From Anaeromicropila herbilytica (GTDB taxonomy: Bacteria > Bacillota > Clostridia > Lachnospirales > Lachnospiraceae), in assembly GCF_016591975.1 (NCBI RefSeq), contig NZ_AP024169.1:644001-708000 (forward strand): 64,000 nt of DNA. Direction: 5' to 3'. The number at the start of each line of letters is the position of its first letter. Position 1 is the stretch's first letter. The position numbers were made by a program, and so were the translations under genes. The notes beneath the pieces are model-generated. The model did not search any database, was not told the origin of the DNA, and was given only the letters and a program-made list of their open reading frames with translations. Shown here in pieces: positions 1 through 9,179 of this stretch.

Positions 1-1739
1 AAAGCTACTGTCTGGAGCGGATACTAAGAAATGCCTTTGAAAAAGGTGAGGATGTGGAGGAAGTCTATGAGAAGACCATTTGTCCAGATTGTCATGGTGA
101 ACGAATTGGCAAAGAAGCGAGAGGAGTATTCCTTCATGGAAAGCGGATTGGTGAGCTAGGGCAAATGACGCTTACAAGTCTTCTAGATTTCTTAAATGAA
201 ATACCAGAGGAAGAACTATCACAATTTAGCAAGAACGTAGTAAAGAAGATGAAGGAGAAATTAAAGCATCTGATCCAGTTTCGTCTAGGACATCTGACTC
301 TTTATAGAGAGATGTCTTCCTTAAGTGGTGGCGAGGTACAGCGTATCTTTCTCCATATTCATCTAGAGTCCAGATTAGATTCCTTGATCTATGTTTTTGA
401 TGAACCGATGGCAGGATTACATCCATCCGAGAAGCAAAGTATGATTGAAGCGGTAAAGGAGTTAAGAAATCTTGGAAATACGGTAATTGTAGTAGAGCAT
501 GATAAAGAGATGATTCATCATGCAGATTATATTATTGAGATTGGTCCTAGGGCAGGTGTAGAAGGAGGAGAAGTTGTCTACCAAGGCAATTATGAAGAAT
601 ACAAGAGTGCTGACACTTTGCTTAGCCAATATTTTTATGGAAAACGTTTGATGCCAGAACGGACTGCCACAAGGCATATGTTAGATATATCGGACTGCCT
701 TATCTTGGAACACGCAAATACTCATTATTTAAAAGACTTAACTGTAGCGTTTCCACTTCATGTAATGGTTGGTATTGCTGGATTATCCGGAAGTGGTAAG
801 AGTTCTTTGATAGAGGATACACTATTGAGATGTCTTGCCAGTGCATACAAGAAGAACATTGCATGCAAGAAGGACATTGCAAGCAAAAATAATAAGATAG
901 ATGAACTCGAACACAAAAAAGAGTTATCTGGAAAGGGTGATAATACAACCAGTATAAAAGGTGTAGAACGAATTAGTGGCTTTGTAAAGATATCACAAGA
1001 ACCTATAGGAAGAAGTGCAAGTTCTACTCCTGTTTCTTATATTGGTGTCTGGGATAAAATCAGAGAATTATATGCAAAACAGCCAGAAGCAAAAATAAGA
1101 AGTATGAGTGCTGGACATTTTTCATTTCATTCAAAAGGGGCTTGTAAAGACTGTGGAGGTAGTGGTTATGAAAGAATATTTTTGACCTCTGATTTTTCCG
1201 TAGATAAGCTCTGTAAGACGTGTCATGGTAAGCGCTTTAATGAACAAAGTCTTTCTGTTCATTATAATGGAAAGACAATAGCTGATGTGTTAGCGATGAG
1301 TATTACGAATGCCATTTCATTCTTTGAAGATCAGAATCATATTGTGAAACCACTCAGTATCTTAGAGAAGATGGGAATGGGTTATTTAACTCTTGGCCAG
1401 CCATCATCTTCTCTAAGTGGTGGTGAGGCGCAGAGAGTGAAGCTTGCAAAGGAGTTAGGACGGCAGTTAAAGGGCAATATGCTCTATGTGTTAGATGAAC
1501 CAACGACCGGACTTAGCCTGTATGATACAGCATTGTTACTTCAACTATTAGACCAGTTGGTTGCCAGTGGCAATTCAGTAATTGTTATTGAACACAATGT
1601 TGAGGTATTAAAGAGTTGTGATTATATTATTGAACTTGGTCCAGAAGGTGGAGATAAGGGCGGTGAGATTATTGCTATGGGAACTCCAGAGAGCCTTATG
1701 ACCAATCCGCATTCGGGGACAGGGAGGTATCTCACTTGA
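1..1739 (+). CDS. UvrA-like ABC ATPase, 5' end cut by window
   Basis: The reading frame is open to the left edge, so the N-terminal part (first Walker A) lies outside. Visible order: a CxxC zinc-finger remnant (CPDCHG), first ABC signature LSGGEVQR with Walker B YVFDEPMAGLHP, second Walker A GLSGSGKSS, a second zinc finger (CKDCGG and CKTCHG pairs), signature LSGGEAQR and Walker B YVLDEPTTGLS. The segment QEPIGRSASSTP matches the UvrA DNA-binding linker. Known role of the family: damage recognition in nucleotide excision repair. A Lys-rich linker of about 45 residues follows the second Walker A, so this is more likely a UvrA paralogue (UvrA2 or drug-resistance type) than the housekeeping UvrA; no uvrB or uvrC is adjacent. 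Confidence 0.85.
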   Translation, partial: SYCLERILRNAFEKGEDVEEVYEKTICPDCHGERIGKEARGVFLHGKRIGELGQMTLTSLLDFLNEIPEEELSQFSKNVVKKMKEKLKHLIQFRLGHLTLYREMSSLSGGEVQRIFLHIHLESRLDSLIYVFDEPMAGLHPSEKQSMIEAVKELRNLGNTVIVVEHDKEMIHHADYIIEIGPRAGVEGGEVVYQGNYEEYKSADTLLSQYFYGKRLMPERTATRHMLDISDCLILEHANTHYLKDLTVAFPLHVMVGIAGLSGSGKSSLIEDTLLRCLASAYKKNIACKKDIASKNNKIDELEHKKELSGKGDNTTSIKGVERISGFVKISQEPIGRSASSTPVSYIGVWDKIRELYAKQPEAKIRSMSAGHFSFHSKGACKDCGGSGYERIFLTSDFSVDKLCKTCHGKRFNEQSLSVHYNGKTIADVLAMSITNAISFFEDQNHIVKPLSILEKMGMGYLTLGQPSSSLSGGEAQRVKLAKELGRQLKGNMLYVLDEPTTGLSLYDTALLLQLLDQLVASGNSVIVIEHNVEVLKSCDYIIELGPEGGDKGGEIIAMGTPESLMTNPHSGTGRYLT

Positions 1740-1825
1740 AGTGTACACCATGCTAGAAGTACTTACAGTAATAGAACAATAGAACAGTTGAGAGAACACC
1801 CCGGATCAAATAATGGAGGAATCAT

Positions 1826-2833
1826 ATGGATCAAAGAAAAAAGATAGGGTTAGAAAAGATAATTAACAGTAGCTATAACAACACCACAGGCATTGTTGTA
1901 CTTAAAGATGGTAAAAGAATATATGAAAACTATTTTAATAAATATACTGCAACTAATGAGATTCATATAGCATCGGTAACAAAAAGTATTATTTCTATAT
2001 TGATCGGCATCGCTATAGAGAAAGGCTATATCAAAAGCGTAGATCAGAAAGTATTGGATTACTTTCCTGATTACACTGTTAAGACAGGTGAAAAAGCAAT
2101 ACAAAGTGTTACGATTAAAGATATGCTGACTATGACGGCTCCATATAAATATAAGTCTGAGCCATATGAACAATTTTTCACAAGTAATAATTGGATAGAT
2201 TTTGCACTGAATTTATTAGGGGGGAAAGCAGAGAACGGAAAATTTACGTATTCTGCAATAGTAGGAAGCCATATCCTGTCGGGGATTCTTGTTGAAGCAA
2301 CAGGACAATCCGTATCTGATTTTGCTACAGACCATTTATTCACGCCATTGGATATTCATATTGGATCTGATGTAGTGTTACATGATAAGGAAGAACATAT
2401 AGCATTTTTCCAAGATAAAGATGTTAGCGGTTGGGTTGTTGATCCACAAGGGATAAATACAGCAGGCTTTGGTCTTACATTAACACCAATGGATATGGCA
2501 AAGATAGGACAACTGTACTTGAATCGTGGAGTATGGGAGGAAACGCAAGTTGTACCAGCATGGTGGATTGATGAGAGTACGAAAGAGCATAGTAGGTGTA
2601 GCCAATGGGGGAATCTACCGTATGGTTATCTGTGGTGGATCATTAATGAGAAAGAACATTGCTATGCAGCAATGGGAGATGGGGGAAATGTGATTTACGT
2701 TAATGGGAAGAAAGAAATGGTAGTTTCGATAGCATCTCTTTTTGTACCACGCGCTAAGGATAGAATCAAACTGATTAGAGAGTATATTGAACCAATGTTT
2801 GAAGATAGTGTTTTTTGGTTGCGTATGGTATAA
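1826..2833 (+). CDS. beta-lactamase-fold serine hydrolase, cytoplasmic
   Basis: The 335-residue protein has the class C beta-lactamase/PBP4* fold. The nucleophile motif SVTK is at residues 50-53 and a second motif Y142-S-A144 stands where YxN is usual. A late GDGGN stretch fits the third motif region. No signal peptide or membrane segment is visible, unlike many relatives that act on cell-wall or secreted substrates. The start is supported by GGAGG eight bases upstream. It sits just ahead of a response regulator and kinase pair. Substrate is unknown; an esterase, D-aminopeptidase or beta-lactam-interacting role are all possible. Confidence 0.8.
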   Translation: MDQRKKIGLEKIINSSYNNTTGIVVLKDGKRIYENYFNKYTATNEIHIASVTKSIISILIGIAIEKGYIKSVDQKVLDYFPDYTVKTGEKAIQSVTIKDMLTMTAPYKYKSEPYEQFFTSNNWIDFALNLLGGKAENGKFTYSAIVGSHILSGILVEATGQSVSDFATDHLFTPLDIHIGSDVVLHDKEEHIAFFQDKDVSGWVVDPQGINTAGFGLTLTPMDMAKIGQLYLNRGVWEETQVVPAWWIDESTKEHSRCSQWGNLPYGYLWWIINEKEHCYAAMGDGGNVIYVNGKKEMVVSIASLFVPRAKDRIKLIREYIEPMFEDSVFWLRMV

Positions 2834-2880
2834 TAAAAAGAATGTAACTGATTCTTATAAAAATGGCTGGAGATAACATA

Positions 2881-3597
2881 ATGACAAATGAAGATACATT
2901 AAATCAGGCAAAGATATTATTAGTAGACGATGAACAAGAGATTACTAATCTACTCAGAATAACATTAAACAAAGAAGGCTTCCATCAGGTCGAGGAAGCC
3001 TTCTTTGTTGAGCAGGTTTTTGAGAAAATAACGAAAAAGGAATATGATCTTATTATATTGGATGTGATATTACCAGATGGTAATGGACTTGACTTGTGTA
3101 AAAAAATACGAGAATGTTCACAGGCTCCGATTCTTTTCTTAACTGCAAAAACCTCTGACCTAGACAAATTAACTGGTTTCGCAATGGGTGCAGATGATTA
3201 TATAACCAAACCATTTAACCCATTAGAAATTGTAGCAAGAATTAAAGTACATTTAAAGAGACAATTTTCTATGCAGAAGAAAATTGGCAAAGAGTATTTT
3301 AGCTTTCAGATGGATCGTTTTGAAGTTTATGAGGAGTCTGGAGAATTATTTGTGAAAGGAGAGCGAATGGACTGTCCAGCGAGAGAGTTACAGCTACTTA
3401 TATTCTTGTGCCAGCATCCTAACCACTTATTCAGCAGAACTCAACTATATGAGCATATTTGGGGAGAAGAATCCTTTGGTGATGATAATACGGTTATGGT
3501 ACATATTAGAAGACTTCGCGAGAAGATAGAAAAAGATCCTAGCAATCCAGAAATAATAGTAACTGTACGGGGGTTAGGTTACAAATTAGTCAAGTAG
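2881..3597 (+). CDS. OmpR-family response regulator
   Basis: A receiver domain (residues 10-120) has the acidic pair DDE near residue 16, phospho-acceptor D61 in LIILDVILPDG and the conserved Lys in ITKPFNP. A winged-helix DNA-binding domain follows and ends in VRGLGYKLVK. I place the start at ATG 2881 because GGAG at 2869-2872 is well spaced for it; the upstream in-frame ATG 2863 has no ribosome site. It is followed by its likely partner kinase. A 13-bp perfect inverted repeat lies inside the receiver coding region. Confidence 0.9.
   Translation: MTNEDTLNQAKILLVDDEQEITNLLRITLNKEGFHQVEEAFFVEQVFEKITKKEYDLIILDVILPDGNGLDLCKKIRECSQAPILFLTAKTSDLDKLTGFAMGADDYITKPFNPLEIVARIKVHLKRQFSMQKKIGKEYFSFQMDRFEVYEESGELFVKGERMDCPARELQLLIFLCQHPNHLFSRTQLYEHIWGEESFGDDNTVMVHIRRLREKIEKDPSNPEIIVTVRGLGYKLVK
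2971..3006 (+). repeat. perfect 13-bp hairpin inside a response regulator gene
   Basis: Arms 2971-2983 and 2994-3006 are exact reverse complements with a 10-base loop, and the right arm ends in TTCTTTG. The structure lies about 90 bases into the reading frame. It resembles an intrinsic terminator or attenuator but has only a weak U-run. Confidence 0.75.
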
Positions 3598-3628
3598 TTT
3601 AAACATATTTTTAGTTATCTAGCAGGAG

Positions 3629-5092
3629 GTGCTTTTTATTCAATACAGTAAAAGTGTAACAATCAAATTTCTAGCAAGTATTTTAGCCTTGATGGTAATG
3701 GTGGTTGTTATTTTTATAGGTTTAGCTTTTTTACCGAATAGTGGCTGGATGGAACAATCATTTGGATTCGAACCATCTGAGTTATTAAAATGTATTGCCA
3801 ATGACACAGTAGTAGAGAATGAAAAAATATTTATATCTCAGGATACATTAAAAAAATTAATGAAAGGTGACAGTTGGATCCAGATTTTGAATGAAGAAGG
3901 CCAGGAGCTATACAGCTATCATAAGCCTGAAATAATTCAATCTTCCTATGCCCCTGGTGAATTATTATCATATCGAAAAGCAGAGAATTTATCTGGCTAT
4001 AAAATTTACACTTGGTTCAAAAAAGTTAGTTCACAGAAGCTCACATGGATATATGGTACATCCTATCATTATGATATCAAGGATGATTACCGGCTATGGA
4101 TTGGAGTAGCAATATTATGTATTGTTATTTTATTTGGTGTAGCCATATTATTTGGAATACAGTTGGGTAAGCCGGTTCTTTATATATTAGCGTGGATTGA
4201 AAATATTTCAAAAGGTATCTACCAGGAACCGATTCGTAATAATAGAACACCAATATTCCGTAATTCTAATAATCAGCTTCGCAGATCTTACAAAACCCAT
4301 GAAGAGTTAATTCAAGCAATGGAATCTTTAAGTTGTAACCTGAAAGAAAATGACATTAAGAGAGAGAAGCTGGAGCAATCAAGGGAGGAATGGATTGCAG
4401 GAGTATCCCACGATATGAGGACTCCACTGTCATCAGTTAAAGGCTATGCCAATCTTCTTGCATCAGAGCAATATACTTATGATCAAAAAGAAGTACGGAT
4501 GTATGCAGAAATTATAAGTGACAAAGCTGCCTATATGGAAGATTTAATAGAAGATTTAAGTTTAACTTTTGCGCTAAGTAATAATGCTCTTCCGATTAAT
4601 CTGCAAACTAAAAATCTGGTTGAGATTGTTAGAAGATCAATTATCGATTTGTTGAATAACGGTGTAGCCAATCAAATTAAAATAGACTTTTTAAATAAGC
4701 AGGATGATGAGATTTTATATCCTATTGATGAAAAATGGTTTAAACGAATTATAGATAATTTACTTTGGAATGCAATCAGTCATAATGAATGCGGTACAAC
4801 AATAACTATTGCTGTTAACCACAAGACGGATGAGTGGGTAAGGACTTCTGTTGATATAGAAATATCTGATAACGGAAAAGGAATGGAAAAAGAGCTTTTA
4901 GAACATATTTTTGATCGATATTACCGTGGTACGAATACCAGTGAAGAAAAAGTGAAAGGAAGTGGTTTAGGAACTGCTATTGCGAAACAATTAATTGAAG
5001 CACATGGAGGAATAATAACCGTTAATAGTGAGCTAGATAAAGGAACTACATTCATGGTTCATCTGCCAGAGAGAAAATTAAGCTTAAGTTAA
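3629..5092 (+). CDS. sensor histidine kinase with extracytoplasmic domain
   Basis: Two membrane segments (about residues 13-35 and 156-178) flank an extracytoplasmic domain of roughly 120 residues. The dimerisation domain carries H261 in VSHDMRTPLSS, and the ATPase domain shows the N box (NLLWNAISHNE), DNGKGM and GSGLGTAIAKQL. It follows its response regulator by 31 bases. The start is odd: AGGAGG at 3624-3629 overlaps the only nearby canonical codon (GTG 3629). The codon at the expected distance is ATT 3638, and the next canonical start (TTG 3689) would cut the first membrane segment. The sensed signal is unknown. Confidence 0.88.
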   Translation: MLFIQYSKSVTIKFLASILALMVMVVVIFIGLAFLPNSGWMEQSFGFEPSELLKCIANDTVVENEKIFISQDTLKKLMKGDSWIQILNEEGQELYSYHKPEIIQSSYAPGELLSYRKAENLSGYKIYTWFKKVSSQKLTWIYGTSYHYDIKDDYRLWIGVAILCIVILFGVAILFGIQLGKPVLYILAWIENISKGIYQEPIRNNRTPIFRNSNNQLRRSYKTHEELIQAMESLSCNLKENDIKREKLEQSREEWIAGVSHDMRTPLSSVKGYANLLASEQYTYDQKEVRMYAEIISDKAAYMEDLIEDLSLTFALSNNALPINLQTKNLVEIVRRSIIDLLNNGVANQIKIDFLNKQDDEILYPIDEKWFKRIIDNLLWNAISHNECGTTITIAVNHKTDEWVRTSVDIEISDNGKGMEKELLEHIFDRYYRGTNTSEEKVKGSGLGTAIAKQLIEAHGGIITVNSELDKGTTFMVHLPERKLSLS

Positions 5093-5182
5093 GGTACTGT
5101 TTCGCTTAAATTAAACTAATATGTGTAAGATAGTGTGGTAATTAAAATAAAATAAAATGCCAAAGTGGCAGATAGGAGAAAA

Positions 5183-6721
5183 ATGAGAATATTTGAATTG
5201 ATATATACCACTATCTTATTATTAGCAATCATTGTTACCTTTTTTATAGGAGAGAAAAGCCAATTATTAATAAAATACAGAAAATTATTAACGATTATAC
5301 CTGGAAGTGCAATTATAATCGCATTAATATGTATAAGTTTTGAAGGCTTTCGTTTTGTAATGGGACCACTGTATTTACTGAGTATAATCTTATTCATAAT
5401 AGTTTTAATTAAAAAGCGAAGAAAGACTGTAAGTCGGGCAGATCATTATCAGGAAAACCAGATACAGAACAACGAGAAACCGAAGAAAAAGCATAGATTT
5501 ATATACACATTCGGAATTATAGTTTTTTGCATAGCTTTTCTAATTTCAATTATTTTATCTTGGTTTTTACCAGTTATTCATCTACCTAAGCCTTCTGGAC
5601 CAAGTAAAGTAGGAACAATTATAATGGATTTTACCAACCCATCCAGAACAAATATACTGACGAATAAGAAAGAAGCACAAAAAATTGGAGTACAGGTATG
5701 GTATCCAGCCTCTGATATAAGTGGGAAGAAACGTGCTCATTGGATGAATAACCATAAAGTTGCAAGTTTATTTTCCAAGATGATAGGGCTTCCAAATATT
5801 TTTGATCAGTTTTGTCTTGTAGAAACGAACAGTTATCTTGGTTCCTCTGTTTCAAATGAATCAGCAAAGTATCCGGTTGTTTTATTTTCTGGTGGTGCCG
5901 GAATGTTTAATGGACAGAATACGATACAGATGGAAGAACTCGCTAGTCATGGATACATTGTTTTTGCAGTTAGTCATCCAAATGACGATTTTGCAACAAT
6001 ATATTCAGATGGAACAATATTACCATATAGTAAGCAATTAAGTGATGCATTAAGTGATGATACGTCCAAAGCCATTGATAAAGTAAAGAATCAATTTTCA
6101 GAAGATGAAGCAACACCTAAAATGCAGAGAGCCATGATTAAAGAAGCAGAATTGTCCAACGCTGATGTTAGAGTATGGGCAGAAGATTTAATATTTATAG
6201 CAAACCAGATAGAAAAAATGAATGAGGGATCAATAGAAAGTATTTTTAAAGGCAAAATAGATACAAGTCAAATTGGTGTATTTGGCCATTCTTTTGGAGG
6301 GGCCGCAGCTGGACAAGCATGTCTTATAGACAGTCGTTTTAAAGCATTTATCAATATTGATGGATCACCATTCGGAGATGCTGTAGATCACCTCATTAAG
6401 CAGCCTTTTATGGTATTAGGGACAGGTTCAGATAGTAGTATCAAATTTAGAGCCAGTGATGGTTACAACCCTAATCAGAAAAACTATATGATTGTAAATG
6501 TAGAAGGAACTGAACATATGAACTTCACTGATTTGAATACCGTTATACCAAGAATCGGAAAGACTTTAGGTGCTTTGGGAAACATAGACTCAAATAAACA
6601 GACAAAGATTACGAATACATATGTACTTGCTTTTTTTGAACATTATCTAAAAGGAAGCAAGGAACCGTTATTGGAGAGAAAAGATTCGACTTATTCAGAA
6701 GTTAGCATAAAACGAAAGTAA
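5183..6721 (+). CDS. membrane-anchored alpha/beta hydrolase, PAF-acetylhydrolase-like
   Basis: The first 145 residues contain four hydrophobic segments split by a charged stretch. The rest is an alpha/beta hydrolase of the PAF-acetylhydrolase/dienelactone hydrolase type, with nucleophile elbow GHSFGG (S370), DGSPFG for the acid region and EGTEHMNF for the histidine. I prefer ATG 5183 (AGGAG just upstream) to GTG 5165, which has no ribosome site. It closes a cluster of serine hydrolase, regulator, kinase and hydrolase. An extracytoplasmic esterase or lipase role is inferred; the substrate cannot be read from sequence. Confidence 0.8.
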   Translation: MRIFELIYTTILLLAIIVTFFIGEKSQLLIKYRKLLTIIPGSAIIIALICISFEGFRFVMGPLYLLSIILFIIVLIKKRRKTVSRADHYQENQIQNNEKPKKKHRFIYTFGIIVFCIAFLISIILSWFLPVIHLPKPSGPSKVGTIIMDFTNPSRTNILTNKKEAQKIGVQVWYPASDISGKKRAHWMNNHKVASLFSKMIGLPNIFDQFCLVETNSYLGSSVSNESAKYPVVLFSGGAGMFNGQNTIQMEELASHGYIVFAVSHPNDDFATIYSDGTILPYSKQLSDALSDDTSKAIDKVKNQFSEDEATPKMQRAMIKEAELSNADVRVWAEDLIFIANQIEKMNEGSIESIFKGKIDTSQIGVFGHSFGGAAAGQACLIDSRFKAFINIDGSPFGDAVDHLIKQPFMVLGTGSDSSIKFRASDGYNPNQKNYMIVNVEGTEHMNFTDLNTVIPRIGKTLGALGNIDSNKQTKITNTYVLAFFEHYLKGSKEPLLERKDSTYSEVSIKRK

Positions 6722-6768
6722 CTATAAACTTGCGAATATGAGGAGGTCTTAAGAGAACTAGACGAATG

Positions 6769-6804
6769 ACCGTTGAGCATTAAAGTGTTCAACGGTTATT
6801 TTTT
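6769..6804 (+). terminator. intrinsic terminator after the hydrolase
   Basis: Arms 6769-6776 and 6789-6796 (ACCGTTGA and its complement) extend by three more pairs including one G-U, and are followed by TTATTTTTTG. An orphan AGGAGGT at 6741-6747 upstream of it precedes no reading frame. Confidence 0.8.
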
Positions 6805-6955
6805 GCTCATTAATCTAAATTTACTTGAAAAGAAATCTAATTCAGAAAAAAATGATCAATAAATCAACTGGAGTATTTTAGCCAGATATAGTGAAAACAA
6901 TACTTATAGTATCATCTCAACTCTATTATTTAAAGATATAAATCACTAAATAATT

Positions 6956-7000
6956 AAATTCTGGTATAAGAATAAAAACATATACCAGAATTTTTATATT
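6956..7000 (+). terminator. 13-bp hairpin in the 6722-7117 gap
   Basis: Arms 6956-6968 and 6981-6993 are perfectly complementary with a 12-base loop and a T-rich tail. The rest of this 396-base gap is AT-rich with no reading frame, apart from the promoter at 7020-7050. Confidence 0.6.
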
Positions 7001-7019
7001 TAAAATATTAAAAATTTTC

Positions 7020-7050
7020 TTGCCTTGGAGTTAACTCAAGATGATATATT
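7020..7050 (+). promoter_or_regulatory. MerR-type long-spacer promoter for the MATE gene
   Basis: TTGCCT (7020-7025) and TATATT (7045-7050) are 19 bp apart, the overlong spacer typical of MerR-activated promoters. The spacer contains the palindrome GAGTTAACTC (7028-7037), which resembles operators known for the NmlR/AdhR branch of MerR. The MATE gene starts 68 bases downstream. Confidence 0.65.
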
Positions 7051-7117
7051 AAAAACGGAAATCTACTCTTTACTGTTTTAGACGTAGTATGAGAGTACGA
7101 AGGAAGGGAGTATTTCA

Positions 7118-8470
7118 ATGGAAACAAATTTAGAAAAAAAGCGTTTTTTTACAAACCGTGATTTATTTTCGCTATTTTTACCGCTGACGATTGAACAAGG
7201 GTTGGAATATACTGTTGGAATGGCAGCATCCATGATGGTAGCTCAGGTTGGTGAGTCAGCTGTTTCTGGGGTTTCATTAGTAGACTTTGTAATGGCACTC
7301 ATTATAAGTATTTTTGCCGCATTAGCTACTGGAGGTTCAGTTATAGCAGGTCAATATCTTGGCCGAAAAGAGGATGATCGTGCAAGAAAAGCAGCAAATC
7401 AGTTGGTAAAGGCATCTTTCGTGCTGTCTCTCATGATCACTGTATTGCTTTATTTATGCAAGCCACTCATTCTACACAATTTGTTTGGGGAGGTCACAAA
7501 AGAGGTGGAACATGCGGCAAACCAGTATTTTATGGTGGTAGCAATTTCGGTTCCGTTTCTTGCACTTTATAATGCTGGTGCGGCCATATTTCGAACAATG
7601 GGAAATGCAAAACTACCAATGAAAATTATGATTATCATGAATATTTTAAACGTTGCAGGAAATGCACTACTTGTAACAGGATTTCATATGGGCGTTATTG
7701 GTGTTGCAATTCCAACTCTAGTTTCTAGAGCTGGAGCAGCTTTGATTATATTAGTCATAGCCCATAAAAAGGATTTGGAACTTAGAATTACAAATTTTGT
7801 GACCACGCCATTTGATTTCTCTATGCTAAAACGAATCTTAAATATAGGAGCTCCATTTGGTTTTGAAAATGGCATGTTTTATCTGGGAAGATTAGTGGTA
7901 TTGAGTATTGTATCAATCTTCGGTACGGCATCTATTGCGGCCAATTCTGTGTCTGGAACTATTGTTATGTTTGAAGTGCTTCCAGGAATGGCAATGAATC
8001 TTGGACTTTCTGTCATAATATCAAGATGTGTTGGTGCAGGTGATTATGAACAAGCGAAATATTACAAAAAGAAAGTAAGACGTATCATGCATATCAGTTT
8101 TATAATCAGCTCTGCGATTGTATTGGCATTTATGCCATTGATCTTAAAAGTATATAATTTGTCTGCAGAAGCGAATTCTATGACGTGGACTATAGTAATT
8201 GCACATGCAGTCATGATGATATTGATATGGCCATCAGGTTATATGCTTCCAATTGTATTCCGTGGAGCAGGGGATGCAAAATTCCCAATGATAGTCAGCA
8301 TTGTATCCATGATTCTTTGCAGGATTGCTCTGTCCTATGTGTTTGCACTGGGTTTTCATATGGGTATGCTTGGTACATGGGTAGCTATGTTTGTTGACTG
8401 GATTGTGAAATCTATTATTTATGAATGGCATTATAAAAAAGATAGTTGGACAAGATTCCAGGTAATCTGA
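7118..8470 (+). CDS. MATE family multidrug efflux transporter
   Basis: The 450-residue protein has about twelve hydrophobic segments and the two-lobed MATE layout, including an N-terminal PLTIEQGLEY segment and the AAIFRTMGNAKLPMKI and IVFRGAGDAKFPMIV repeats at equivalent places in each half. Known family role: Na+ or H+ driven export of cationic or toxic organic compounds across the cytoplasmic membrane. GGGAG lies upstream of the ATG. The long-spacer promoter ahead of it and the MerR gene 101 bases behind suggest induction by an electrophile or drug. Confidence 0.9.
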   Translation: METNLEKKRFFTNRDLFSLFLPLTIEQGLEYTVGMAASMMVAQVGESAVSGVSLVDFVMALIISIFAALATGGSVIAGQYLGRKEDDRARKAANQLVKASFVLSLMITVLLYLCKPLILHNLFGEVTKEVEHAANQYFMVVAISVPFLALYNAGAAIFRTMGNAKLPMKIMIIMNILNVAGNALLVTGFHMGVIGVAIPTLVSRAGAALIILVIAHKKDLELRITNFVTTPFDFSMLKRILNIGAPFGFENGMFYLGRLVVLSIVSIFGTASIAANSVSGTIVMFEVLPGMAMNLGLSVIISRCVGAGDYEQAKYYKKKVRRIMHISFIISSAIVLAFMPLILKVYNLSAEANSMTWTIVIAHAVMMILIWPSGYMLPIVFRGAGDAKFPMIVSIVSMILCRIALSYVFALGFHMGMLGTWVAMFVDWIVKSIIYEWHYKKDSWTRFQVI

Positions 8471-8531
8471 CCTAGCAATTCATGGTGGAAGTGTCGGTAA
8501 TGCAAAGAAATTAATTGAAAAATGGGTATAG
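8466..8531 (+). pseudogene. possible 3' remnant of a flavodoxin-like gene
   Basis: The frame overlapping the MATE stop codon reads DLAIHGGSVGNAKKLIEKWV and then stops at 8529-8531. This resembles the C-terminal end of flavodoxin-like proteins, with no upstream part left because an in-frame stop lies at 8463. It may be a relic of a gene replaced by the MATE gene. The call rests on memory of family ends and is weak. Confidence 0.3.
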
Positions 8532-8571
8532 AACTATTAAATATGGTGTTGACTAGGAGGAGTTGTAGACT

Positions 8572-8958
8572 ATGACAATTGCTGAAGTAGGTAAAAAATA
8601 TGATTTGACAGCAGATACTTTGCGTTACTATGAGCGCATTGGATTAATACCGCCGGTATCCCGTAACAGTAGTGGTAATAGGGATTACACAGAAGAAGAT
8701 TGCCGTTGGGTTTATTTTATCAAGTGTATGAGGCGTTCTGGTTTGTCAATAGAAGTTCTTATTGAATATGTAAGATTATTTCAACAGGGAAATAATACGA
8801 TTGATGCTAGAAAAGAATTATTATGTGAACAGAGAAGACAGATTGCTGATAAAATCGAGGAACTGATGAATACCTTAAAGTACCTGGATAACAAAATAGA
8901 TGGATATGAAGAACGTATGCTCAAATTAGAGGAAAATCTAAAAAGGTATGAGGTATAG
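8572..8958 (+). CDS. MerR family transcriptional regulator
   Basis: The N-terminal winged helix is typical (IAEVGKKYDLTADTLRYYER followed by GLIPPVSR), and a dimerisation coiled coil occupies residues 75-125. There is no cysteine cluster of the metal-sensing MerR type, although C96 and others are present singly, which fits the NmlR/AdhR-like branch. AGGAGG lies upstream of the ATG. It is close behind the MATE gene and ahead of the second long-spacer promoter, so it may control both. Confidence 0.9.
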   Translation: MTIAEVGKKYDLTADTLRYYERIGLIPPVSRNSSGNRDYTEEDCRWVYFIKCMRRSGLSIEVLIEYVRLFQQGNNTIDARKELLCEQRRQIADKIEELMNTLKYLDNKIDGYEERMLKLEENLKRYEV

Positions 8959-8989
8959 AATTAAGAGAGTTTAAAAATAAAAATAACTA

Positions 8990-9020
8990 TTGACCTTGAG
9001 TCAAGTTAAGGGTTTATGGT
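8990..9020 (+). promoter_or_regulatory. MerR-type long-spacer promoter for flavin reductase
   Basis: TTGACC (8990-8995) and TATGGT (9015-9020) are separated by 19 bp. The spacer region carries a dyad with CCTT and AAGG ends (8994-9011). Confidence 0.65.
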
Positions 9021-9090
9021 AGATATATAAATCGTAGTAAAAATCAGATGATACAAGAGCGAAAGAAAAACGCGTTCACTCTCAACGTTT

Positions 9091-9122
9091 GTGATTTCAC
9101 TCTTGCAAGTAAGTGAAATCAC
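9091..9122 (+). repeat. 11-bp hairpin in the flavin reductase leader
   Basis: Arms 9091-9101 and 9112-9122 are perfectly complementary and the loop itself contains CTTGCAAG. There is no U-run after it, so it is not a terminator. It lies in the roughly 150-base untranslated leader and may affect mRNA stability or bind a regulator. Confidence 0.5.
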
Positions 9123-9179
9123 TGCACTGAATTATGATTTATAAAATAAGTAGATACAGATTGTAGGAAAGAGGTAAAA

